A stretch of 64,000 nucleotides of DNA from Agaricus subrufescens (lineage: Eukaryota > Basidiomycota > Agaricomycetes > Agaricales > Agaricaceae): positions 806,001 to 870,000 of the forward strand of contig CM057059.1 in the NCBI GenBank assembly GCA_029945375.1. Direction: 5' to 3'. Within the stretch, counting starts at the first letter, position 1. The number at the start of each line of letters is the position of its first letter. Made by a program: the position numbers and the translations under genes. This document shows positions 54,430-64,000 of this stretch, piece by piece. Under the pieces are notes generated by a model, which saw nothing but the letters and a program-made list of their open reading frames with translations, made no database searches and had not been told where the DNA came from.

Positions 54430-57400
54430 ATGAGGGGCCCTCGCAGTATAGCTGAGGCTGTCAATTCAGCACAGCACGGAAGACCCTCTGCTAGTGCAAG
54501 TGCCGATACTCTCGGCTTTTCAAGTCAAGTTCACACGAGATTGGAGGCTGGTTATCCCTCTGGAGGAGAAACGAGTACAAATGACGGTGTCGTCTACCGT
54601 TCGGCAGCACGCGCTGTAGTAGAAAAATACGAAAGACTGTGTACGCCACCACCAAGGAAAAATAGCTCGAAAAGGGCTGGGACTCGACAAGATCACGATG
54701 GTTGGGATATCCCAGTAGACGCCAGAAAGGGCGATGGTCAGGATGTGGGGAGCAAAAAGAGCAAGAGGTCTCCCCTTCGACAGAGTATTCGCAGTCTCCT
54801 GTCCGCGTTGAGGAAGGGCACCACGAAGTCAGGTGAAGCCGTTGCTTCTACGAGACGTAGTTCCAAAAGCAACACAATTTCGGTGGACAAAATAGGCCCT
54901 CCTCTGGCACCAGAGAACATCTTTGGAGATAAGCCGAACGAGTTACCTCTGCAGCCTGCTACCGCATTCGGGGCCACGTACGCTGCCGGGAAAGATCAAG
55001 ACAAAGTTACACGGTCCGGCCCTTTGTGGCGCCTCGCCTCAACCCAGCTTCTTGGGGATCCACATTCGCTGGTCGCGTGGGTTTTATGTACCGGCGTCAT
55101 TAAATCTCGGAAGTTGATCCTCACTTGGCCTACCGATCCGGCCGCGCGCCCTAACGTTCACGAACTTGACCTCAGTACATGCGTTGACGTACGCCCTCTG
55201 GCAAACGGTGAATTATATAAGGAGGAACACGCAACGTTATCCGGACTGGACGACACCCGTCAACTGAGGGTATTTGAAATCGTCCTCCATGGGCGAGAAT
55301 CAGAGAAGTTTGCTGTACGAAGCCTTGGGGAGAGAGCGGCTTGGATTAGTACCCTCTGGTAAGAAAGCTTTGGCCAACTCACAGCAAACGTGCTAAACAT
55401 ATGATCAAGGGATACCATTCTGCCAACCGAACGGTTTGCGGCAGGGATCTCGAACTCTCAGCAAGAACTGATGTGGGGGATGAACACGAATGGTGCCTCG
55501 GAGGTGGTCAACCCGGCGAGTAGAACCGAGGAACCTGTACCACCATCAGGTGCCGAAAAAGACGCGTTCTTGTCTTCTGAAAGAACTGATCGATCTCTTC
55601 CGCCTTTGCCTCCCAAAAATCATAAGTCGCTACCACCCTTAACAATACCCACCAATTCGTTGATATCCAAAGTCGACATCATGCCACGGATTGATTCTGC
55701 AAGTACACCTTCGCCTAGCATATATTCACCTATTTCGTCATCATCAACAAGCCGTACAGGGGGACCACCTATCAGTCCCTCTATAGCAAATCTTGGACGC
55801 CGATCCATGGTGAAAACCCGTTTAGCTGAGATTCAAAGAGAACAAGGACAAGAGACTCCGACTAGCCTCAATACTCAGATAGATAGGATGCTGCTGCCTG
55901 TTTCTCCAGCTAGTACAGTGAAGACGGGAAGAAGCGGATTTTTGAGCGTCCTGACGTCGGAAGATGGTGATAAAGACGTCGGTGGAGAGCGCACACCATT
56001 TGGGCACCTGAGGGAAAGCGACTTCTTTGGAGACTTGCAAGTGACAGAGGCGGCATCGGAAAGTAGAGGGCAGATGACAGATGTGAGGCCTCCTCTCGAG
56101 CATAACGACAGCACTTACTCTGAACTTCCTTATGCCAACGATGTAGTTGGATCTCCAGCAAGGAACGATGGCAAGCGACTGGGAGCTCGATCGGAAGAAA
56201 TTGCCAGTCCATCATCTGGCGATAAAAAAACTATAAACATCCTTGGGGGAGAATCAGGCAGGCCACTTTATCACCAAATGCTAGAAAGAATCGACGGTCG
56301 CACTAGATCGACAAAACGCACGGTTGAAGAGCTTGTTCACAAGTTTGAGTCTCTCTGCTCGTCTTCAAGGGAGCATCGCCGGGGGTCAGAAGAAGATAAG
56401 AGGTTGCATTTAGCCTGTGAGCAAACGAGAGAGACGCTGGAGACAACCCGTTCTGAACTATCGGGAAAAATGAATATGTTGATGGGCCAACTCACGAACA
56501 TGAACAACGCTATGTTAGCCATTCCACGACCATCGCAATCACATACTTCTATCCAAGAAAAAACCTCCGCGACTGATATGAACATCTTCAGAAAGCACAT
56601 GGACGATGCTCTATCCACTCAATTGATGCCTCTTCGGGAACGGATAGCTATTTCAGGTTCGAGTAGCCACCCACTTGTCCTTGAAGAAGTATGTACATTT
56701 TTACCGCGATACGCATGGAACTGATACTCTCACTCTCGCCCAGCTATCAAGGATCGCCGCACTGGTGGAGAATGATGATAAGCACCGTGCTTCATTGGTC
56801 CAGCAACATGCCGACAGCGTTCGCTACCTCAATGAACTCAACTCTGTAAGTATTATTCCTGGACGTGCCCGCGTATCTGACGATTGGCATAAAGTGGTTA
56901 GAAAACTTTGTTAGACACGGAACATCACAAATCAAAGGAATGGCCACCAACATTGAACATCTATGCCGAAATCTGGGACCTGATCACGGACGTGTCCTTG
57001 ATGATATATATGCTATGTTATTAGAATTGAGGAACCATGCGGATGCGTCTACATTGCAGGACTCCCTCGAGAAGATTGTCGAAGCTGTCAATCAAAACCC
57101 ACAAAACCAGATGAGTGAGTTATCTCCATCGTCAACTGTACCGATGATTCATATCTCGCAAAGATGTACAAGTACTCGCCAATTTTATGGAACATCAGCG
57201 ACATGAGCAGGAGTCCTTCTTACGCGCTTTTACCGCTCGTCAGTACAGGACCTGCACATACTTGACAAATATTAATAGAACTTACAGAGGTTTCTGGAGA
57301 AATTAAGGGAGAACGGCTGAGATTCGTCGAGGCGATGAAGGAGGCTACCACTATCAATGTGCAAGGTGAGCAAGAGTCTTCAGATAGCGCGTAAACTGTC

Positions 57401-57744
57401 TGATGGAAGCGCATGCAGTTCAAGTAGCTCAGCTCAAGAAGGAACTGGCACGTGAAGTAACGACTGTGGCTCAAGAACTCGGTCGTTTAGAATCTGACAA
57501 ACGAGCTGTTGAGACCAAGATAGCAAATCTACATGCATTCCATATGAATCAGAAACAAACGATAGGCACTGTGAGCACTCAACATGCATTTAGGGTGTTA
57601 CATCCGCTAATCCAACTTTCAAAGCATGCTCCGCTGACCGTAACAGCTACCCGACAGACATATCGATCACTCTCACAGCAAGGACAGTTTCAGGCACATG
57701 GAGGCTATCATCGTCGTCCATTGCCATACCCTCGTCACGGTTAG
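54430..57744 (+). CDS. PH-domain and coiled-coil protein, 990 residues
   Basis: Eight exons (54430-55358, 55410-56688, 56744-56845, 56895-57114, 57164-57238, 57279-57365, 57410-57570, 57625-57744) sum to 2973 nt in phase. The N-terminal 200 residues are basic and Ser-rich (MRGPRSIAEAVNSAQHGRPS). A PH domain lies at about residues 205-320: GPLWRLASTQLLGDPHSLVA, WVLCTGVIKSRKLILTWPTD, LRVFEIVLHGRESEKFAVRS, LGERAAWISTLW. A long disordered Ser/Pro region follows. The C-terminal third is helical or coiled-coil (ELVHKFESLCSSSREHRRGS; LSRIAALVENDDKHRASLVQ; VSGEIKGERLRFVEAMKEAT; LKKELAREVTTVAQELGRLE). Likely a membrane-targeted scaffold at cell cortex or tip; exact role unknown. An upstream exon is possible because a GTGCAG acceptor-like site precedes the ATG. 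Confidence 0.85.
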
Positions 57745-57815
57745 CGAGTACCAGTACGGCTTGTAGCAACAAGATTGTGGTTGATATTAATGATAGACGG
57801 TAGTTGAATGGTCTA

Positions 57816-60800
57816 TTAGGACTTTTCACATTTGGGATGTTTGGTATCTATATAACGCGCTGTTGCAGCAATGCGGAAATTGGTGGGCACAACTGTATGT
57901 CTGATCACAATTATTAGTTTGTCAAGGCAAATTCTGCTCGAGGACTGACTCATAAAATTGTTGCACCCCTGACCCATCCATTGCCAGTACATCGCCCTTT
58001 GAGGTACTCAGACAAGGTGTATCTGATTATCATCGACAAAATACTTACGTGTCGAAGAAGAAGTGTCATGGCGATGCTTCGGTGGAGCCCCTCTGGGCAA
58101 TGCCTTGCCAGTAATCGGAAATGCATCAACGCTGGAGAACCAAGTGATAAACCGGCAACGAACGGGCCTAGGCCAATCTCGTCGTCAGTGTGGAACTACG
58201 TAGGGAATCAGCGATGCCAGTGCAGAGATACAGAAGAGCAAATGCGTACAGCCATCTTTTGTCGTTCCATGTATGCAGCGCTGATCAACAAAATTGTCAG
58301 CGCAAGGGTCAAATGTGCATCATGCGAGTGCATCACCTAAGTACTTCATTGAAAGTTTCATCTTTACCAAGTGCTTGTTTGACTCGAGTTTTAATGAGAT
58401 CACGAGCATTTACAACCGCCTTAGGTACTTTATCAAACGGAATCGTGTTCTCAGTACCGCCCACATACTACTGTCATTAGCAAATATTTCAAAGGCGAAG
58501 CTGACGCGCACCTGATAAGGCACACCCGCTTGACATGGGGGTCAGTTGACTGTTGTATGGAAGGAAATGAGAGGCTTACCATTTTGAGAAAAATAGTTAG
58601 TCAATAAGGCGCCACGACCTGAAATTAGGCTTAAGATTGTTGTGATCATGGTGAAGCAAATGGTTACATTTATGCTATGGAATCATTAGATACAGTAATA
58701 TCATTCGAAGGAAATATGAACCACATACAGCTCTCAAAGGCCACCGTCGGAAAGGTAGTGTTCCTGTAGAAGCTTGTTCTTGGTACTCCTGAAAAATCTC
58801 ATCCGCTTCCTTGTTCCAAAAAGGGTTGCTCATTTTGATGTGGTGGATGAAGCCACTGCTAAATGGTAAGTATAGAGCAGTATTATAGAACGTCTACCTA
58901 CCGTCCCTCGGGGAGTCTGTACGTGAAACACTGTCCGAAGCTACCGTCTTGAGCCTGGATTTCAAATATTTTGAATACTTGTTGCTCTATGCCTGGAGGA
59001 CTTGAGAAGCGTAACGGAGTAAATGTTTAGATATACTGCCTACCAGAATCCTTCGCTATGGAAACTTCTTTGAATGGGGCCGGAGGATTAAAAAATATGA
59101 ATTCTATCGCATTGTGTACTCTTTGAGTGACAGGTAACACTGCCTTCGTGTCCAGTTAGCTAAATTTCATCACTGAATGCTGATGAGTACCTTGCAGTGC
59201 ATGCATTCCCAGTGTTCCCATTTGTATCTTAAATGGTCACTTACGTTGGGGATTATATCAAGGTGAATGTAGTGAATTGGACCTACCTGCTTGATAATCT
59301 GCCGCACTGTTTGCAATGCCATCCTCTTGTATATGCATAATCTGTTGTAAGGCCAGGAGATGTCGGGCCAGGTGGGGGTGGTTCAAGCTTTTCTGCAGGT
59401 ATAGCCAACGCACTCGTAGGAGCCAGCTGCGTAAATAGATAATTGTACTCGAGGTCGTCGTTCAACAGTCTGCCGTTTGTACCGTGCCAGAATCCCAAAC
59501 AATCAGGATTCAGACAAGCCCACGACTCTTTGTAAACCTGGGCCGATGATATGTGGCACGTAGGGCACTGCATTGAAATTGCTTCAATATGCTCAAATGG
59601 TGCAAGACTACGAGCGTGAGGGCCGATGTGTGTCGAGAATCGACAGGTTAGTCACCTTTGTTCGACATAATCCAGCTCGTCACCGATTTGGGTTGTTGAA
59701 TCTTGTTCTTCAGACGGATCTACGTTGGGGGAGAAACCGAAGAAAATTAGCAAAGTCATTGACTTTTTTAATTGCCCAGCAAGATCGTACTAGGAGTATC
59801 AAATCTCAGCCACCAGGGATCTCCCTATTCGAAGAACTGAGCTTTGTAAGCAATAGTAGAATCTGAAAGAATTCTTACTTGTGCTTCGCACCACTGGAAC
59901 GCAAATTTGTACCTGACAACACGCCCACGTTCGTTCTCAGCTGGCTGATACTCGGCTGGAGCACGATCAGGGTTAGAACTGATGAAATGAGATAATCAGC
60001 TCACCCCATGCGTGGACTATGGTATAGAATCCCAGGACAGCGTATGTTATATCTTTGATGCCAAGGTCATACGGGAACTGGACGTATTTATCATCGACGA
60101 GGAGAACAATAGGCTGACGGGATCGATAATTCTCAAGTAATGCCCGAACGGATTTGTCGTGTGCAAGCTGATCAGCAGCTTCTTGTGTAACATGTTGTCC
60201 TAGACGCGAGCGGACGCTTTGCGCTTTACCACCTCTGTTGACACTCAGTAAGTCATAAAGGGAATGAGGCATTAAAATTCACCCATGAGAGATTATCAGT
60301 CTGCCTCCATGAGCGAATATATCTCGGCTATGACCAACCGTCAGGATCTACAGTAACTGGACCTTGATAGAAAACGGACCTGGCTGCGAATGCACTAAGA
60401 AGATAGCCTCTGGCTACGTTCCGGCAGTGATATACACCGCCTTGATAGCTTCTGAACCAGTCGAAAGACTCGCAAACTTCCTGCCGCGACTATAATTATA
60501 TCAACATTGAATACATATATATATATCCCAGAATGTGCATGAAGATTACCTGAGCCCAGATTGGAGGATAGGCTGGTATAGGAGGCTTTACGATAGGGAA
60601 AAGGTTAGTTGGTAGGGTATCTCGTGGCTCCGTAAGCATATTGTCGATTCCGACATCAATGGACAGGGGATCCTCAGGCTCTCCAAAACTTTCGGGTATG
60701 GCGGTTCCCAAAGGTAGCAAGGGTGACTCGGATGAGACCAATTGCTTGACTTCCCCCGAGCCTTGAACTGCGGCTAAAAGTGGGCTGACAAACAGACAGG

Positions 60801-61869
60801 GTTCTAGGGATACAGGACCTGGAGGAGAATCATCCGGGGAGATGGAAATACCGAGGTGAGGCAAAGGCATAGAGTGCACCTCTTGGCGACATGAGACGGC
60901 ACAGTCATCGCCTAAAGATGTACACATTGTGCCACAGCTCTCTTGGGCTATCTCCCTGTTGTCTTCCTGTGCCGATGGACACGTAGCGTTGCCCTCCTTT
61001 AACTGCGGCGGCGATTTCTTGCGTTTGTTATTCTTCAATTGGTCCCTCCTCTTCGAATGTATGGCACCATCTTTCTTAACTTGGTACCACCCAGTTGCAC
61101 TAGGTCTCGAACGGGATCGTGTAGGAGGCGGACTCCTCTTATGCCCTCGAGGCATAGGGTCGCTCGTCATGAGAGGCTTCGTCTGCAGTTCTTGATCCTT
61201 CTCACGCTCGGCTCGACTTGTAATTCTAGATGATTGACGCCCGTCTATATCTCGCGCGGACGAGATACCAGATCTTTTGCGCGTCACGGGCCTCTTTGAC
61301 CAGACACCGAGCCGCTTGTGAGCTTTCTTGCGTTGAGTAACAGGTTTCCTCTTTCGAGCCGCTCCAGTCGGTGTCTTCGAGGGATTCGCTGATTCGAGTC
61401 CGGTGAAAGATATATACTGACCGCCTCTTCGGCGGATCTCCCTCGTGAGTATCTCAAACACGTTAGGATTGTTCTCGAAAAGGGCCCATTGGACTTCAAT
61501 GAAGAAGCACAAGTCTTGTTTTTCCATTCCAACACGGGCCATGTCCTGCTTTGCATATGCGGGAGATGTGTTGAAGACCAGGTTTACCCAGCGATGAATC
61601 TGCATGACGTTGTATCAGAAAACAGGGAGAAACTATTGTTGTAGAGAAGTATGTACCGCGATTCCTCTGGTCAAGAGCTCCTGGCACAGGCTTTCTTTCA
61701 GGCTCTTCAATGTATTCTCTCTTGCATTACGAGTCGGGCTGGAAGTGTCGAGGAGTCGCTTCCAGTTAGTGAATTTATCTTGGAAAAAATCCTGGTTCAG
61801 CAGAGCCCTATCATCCCATGATGTAAGGCGTTCGAGCGAAGGTAGACATTGGGAGGATGCAGAGTCCAT
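57816..61869 (-). CDS. AlkB-type Fe(II)/2-oxoglutarate dioxygenase with SRA-like and zinc-ribbon modules
   Basis: Twenty-one exons sum to 3000 nt in phase, giving 999 residues. N-terminal helical region, residues 1-115 (MDSASSQCLPSLERLTSWDD; LCFFIEVQWALFENNPNVFE), then a Lys/Arg/Ser-rich linker to about 420. Residues ~425-575 (SFDWFRSYQGGVYHCRNVAR; FAASRDIFAHGGRLIISHGG; SVRALLENYRSRQPIVLLVD; YAVLGFYTIVHAWAEYQPAE; RGRVVRYKFAFQ) resemble a divergent SRA/YDG fold. Two zinc-ribbon-like clusters follow: MQCPTCH...WACLNPDCLG and WHCKQCG...WECMHCK (about 618-725). The C-terminal domain (about 740-999) has QYVGGTENTIPFDKVPKAVV, SAAYMERQKMAFHTDDEIGL (iron-binding H909-x-D911), GLSLGSPALMHFRL, and HTVVPTNFRIAATARYI (distal His ~973, 2OG-binding Arg ~981 or 987). 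These are the AlkB-superfamily catalytic residues. Substrate is unknown; nucleic acid is inferred. One exon is only 7 nt. Confidence 0.85.
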
Positions 61870-62096
61870 GCGCCTGACAGTAGAAAGAATGGGGTAAGAC
61901 AAACGTTGAACGTTGAACTTTTGCCAAAAGCACTTGAGCTAAAAAAAGCAGCAACGTTGGACTAATTGGGACAACTATTATTTCATGACTGCATTCCCAG
62001 CTCTTGTCCTCCAACTGGCAGTGGCTGTCGAGATGTGATACGCGTGTTTGAACTGTAAATCTCCATGTCACTCTAAATAAGAAAGTACGGTAACAA

Positions 62097-62746
62097 TTAT
62101 TTAGCGAGAGCATGTTGCAGTGCCTCGTACACCTCAGCTTCTATCTGTGCCTCCATCTTGTCGGCTTCCGATCCACTACCAGCAGCTACCTTGTTAGCTT
62201 CTTGAAGGTTTGCGCGGACGGCCTACAAGGTGAGGTGAACTGTCAGCGCGAGTTTCTCAACCAAGGAATCCTGTCAACCCACCTCGATAGAAAATTCCTC
62301 TAGGGGAGCAGCCTCAATCACGTTGATAGTGAGTCTGTTGTTGGGGTGCACAGTGGCAAATCCACCGGAAACTAGATAACGGGATTAATATGAAGCCACT
62401 ACTTGAGCGATATTTGACGCACCGAACCACTTCTGACTACCCGAATTCTCTACAACCTCTACAACTCCAGGGCGTAAAGGTTCGATTGAAGGAACGTGAC
62501 TTGATAGGATACCCATGTCACCAGATTCTGCGGGAATGTTCACCTGAACAACATCTTGAGAGCTGAAGATAGCCTGTAATATGTCAATAATTCTATGTTT
62601 GCGAAGGACGATTCGACTCGAACCTTATGGGGGAGTGCCAATGACAGCTTAAGTTTGTCACTAACCTCCGCGTAGCCACGCCTTGCGTATGCAGCATTGG
62701 ACGTTGCCCGGCGTGCAGCAGAGGCGAGAAGACGCAAAGAAGACAT
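62097..62746 (-). CDS. atp16: mitochondrial ATP synthase delta subunit (bacterial epsilon homologue)
   Basis: Central-stalk subunit of F1-ATPase. Four exons (62624-62746, 62423-62573, 62283-62371, 62097-62222) give 162 residues. The N-terminus MSSLRLLASAARRATSNAAY is a mitochondrial presequence. The mature part has LKLSLALPHKAIFSSQDVVQ, VNIPAESGDMGILSSHVPSI, EPLRPGVVEVVENSGSQKWF, VSGGFATVHPNNRLTINVIE and a C-terminal helical hairpin (ANLQEANKVAAGSGSEADKM). An upstream in-frame ATG at 62821 would add a basic leader lacking conservation signs, so 62746 is preferred because it directly starts the presequence. Confidence 0.95.
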
Positions 62747-63048
62747 TTTGAAGGATTTGGTCGCAATGCGTGTGTTTACGGAGTCGCGTTTGCGGCGGCG
62801 TTTACCGGGATCTTCCCACATCTTGCAGAGACACTCGTCGTGGGAAATTCAGGCCTTGCTGTGATCGATTCTGTAATTTGGAGCACAAAGCAAGATAGTT
62901 CATTTGACTGTATAAAAAACTGGTAGTCGTTATAGTCGTAATGTATTACAGGCCAATCGGAAATTTACTAATAATATGTTGGCAGATAAATATATAAAGT
63001 ACTGAGCAAAATCAGCTGTTATAGTGCATCAGGACCACCGTTTCAGCC
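62747..63048. other. intergenic region between ATP16 start and GCL stop
   Basis: 302 bp upstream of ATP16 (minus strand), holding its promoter and the 3' UTR of glutamate-cysteine ligase. AT-rich from about 62930 to 63000. Nothing else seen. Confidence 0.5.
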
Positions 63049-64000
63049 TCAGCCACTGTATTGCTCTGGCATCAAGCTCTTCTCCTGTCGCACTCCACGT
63101 TCACTGTAGGCATCGGTTAGAGAAAAGAAATTCAAAGTCGAGACGAGGAACCACTCACATCTCGTCCACCGCCATAAGTAAATCATAATTGATCTCTTGT
63201 GAAACCACGGAGTCGAATTTGTAAGAAGGATGTGAGCGCACAAAGTTACGGATCCACGTGGCAGCGGTGTCCAGCGAGCCTATTGAACTTTGATTGAGCA
63301 TCAAAGTGAGGGAGTGTGCAACGAGAATCTATACCATTGGCTCGTCTCCTAACAAGGTCCAGATATTGCTCAATTTTAGTCAAAGCTTCCGTTTCTATAT
63401 CTAGGGTATCGAGGTATGCAGAAATCAAGCGGAGGAGACCTGGGAAGTCTCCCTTTTAAACATAAAAGACTCAGATCAGGATGTCGGATGTAGCAGTGTT
63501 AAAACGCACTTTGCCGTTGATGATTCCATCCATAGTCATTAATTCATATTCATCTTCTACCGGTACTTGAAGCTCTCCATTAACAGGGGGTCCAGGGGGT
63601 GTGAAACAGTTGCCTAGTTTCTTTTGCTTGTGTGTAGAATTCTTGGGAGGCGAGTACTGACCAGAGGAAGAGGATCCGCTGCTGCTTAAGCTACCATCAC
63701 GAGGATAAACATCCTTGCGGAAATAGAACTTTTCCGAACGAGCGGCATCCCGCTTCTGAGCCGTTTGCATATTTTGGTCAACCTGCAAAGTTTTGAAAGA
63801 TTTGGAAAATTAATGGCAATGGTCCGGGGCAGACAAGGAATCAGTTTACCTTTGAGATGGGTATATAAAAATTCAGATTGAAGTAAAGGATAGCACGGGA
63901 AAGTAGGACAACAAAAACGGCGAAAGCTGCGTTTTCAAAATCCGTTATTTGTACCTCCATGCTCCGAAATTCAACTCGCCAGCCGATGGACGAGTTTGGT
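63049..64000 (-). CDS. glutamate-cysteine ligase, C-terminal part (gene continues beyond the window)
   Basis: First and rate-limiting enzyme of glutathione synthesis (yeast GSH1). The window holds the C-terminal ~230 residues in about five exons. They read [20 protein letters not shown] with [20 protein letters not shown] and YIPISK (the active-site WRVEFR...E block), then [20 protein letters not shown] with FRKDVYP. A Ser/Gly-rich fungal insert follows (about 63600-63690), then [88 protein letters not shown], and the stop after MPEQYSG. The N-terminal two thirds lie past base 64000. Confidence 0.95.

Noticed and set aside
62747..62821. Upstream ATG for ATP16 at 62821
   Set aside because: Adds a charged leader before a typical mitochondrial presequence that starts at 62746; more likely 5' UTR.

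Overview
The window is nuclear DNA of a filamentous basidiomycete, most likely a mushroom-forming Agaricomycete. This is inferred from gene-dense housekeeping loci on both strands, genes broken by many ~45-60 nt GT-AG introns, fungal-only families (PRM1, SEY1, PPG1, HOB3, UVDE, RKM4), and proteins I associate with Agaricomycetes. Almost every gene had to be joined from several exons. I joined exons by conserved protein sequence and splice phase; for many models the exon lengths sum to a multiple of three. Gene ends are firm to within a codon in most cases; some start codons are less certain, as noted.

Layout: 1-4.6 kb holds cysteinyl-tRNA synthetase (5' end outside the window), a convergent free-methionine-R-sulfoxide reductase and a divergent glycolipid transfer protein. 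4.6-13.9 kb is gene-poor, with an intracellular LysM protein, a MITE-like element carrying a nested poly-A insertion, a bZIP factor and long non-coding stretches. 13.9-21.7 kb carries CWC24, a C2H2 factor, phosphatase PPG1 and a tail-anchored CRAL-TRIO protein. 23.4-29.2 kb carries RKM4 methyltransferase, a CUE ubiquitin-binding protein, V-ATPase subunit c'' (VMA16) and ARL3/ARFRP1, the last two sharing a 46 bp promoter. 29.5-35.3 kb carries a short-chain dehydrogenase with a GC-AG intron, BAR protein HOB3 and UV-damage endonuclease UVE1. 35.6-39.8 kb is one 1313-residue orphan protein. 41.5-52.8 kb carries acetoacetyl-CoA synthetase, SEY1, a small coiled-coil protein resembling INO80 subunit F, and cell-fusion protein PRM1. 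53.7-64 kb carries a short secreted protein, an intron-containing tRNA-Met, a PH/coiled-coil protein, a 999-residue AlkB-type dioxygenase, ATP synthase delta and the 3' part of glutamate-cysteine ligase.

The genes are mostly unrelated housekeeping functions rather than a pathway cluster. A loose theme is thiol and sulfur metabolism (CysRS, fRMsr, a bZIP of Met4/Cys-3 type, glutamate-cysteine ligase); another is membrane shape and traffic (GLTP, CRAL-TRIO, ARL3, VMA16, HOB3, SEY1, PRM1). The most unusual item is the 999-residue minus-strand protein at 57.8-61.9 kb. It joins an N-terminal helical/basic part, a segment resembling a divergent SRA (YDG) domain, two zinc-ribbon-like cysteine clusters and a C-terminal Fe(II)/2-oxoglutarate dioxygenase domain. 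That architecture would suit a reader-eraser of modified nucleic acid.
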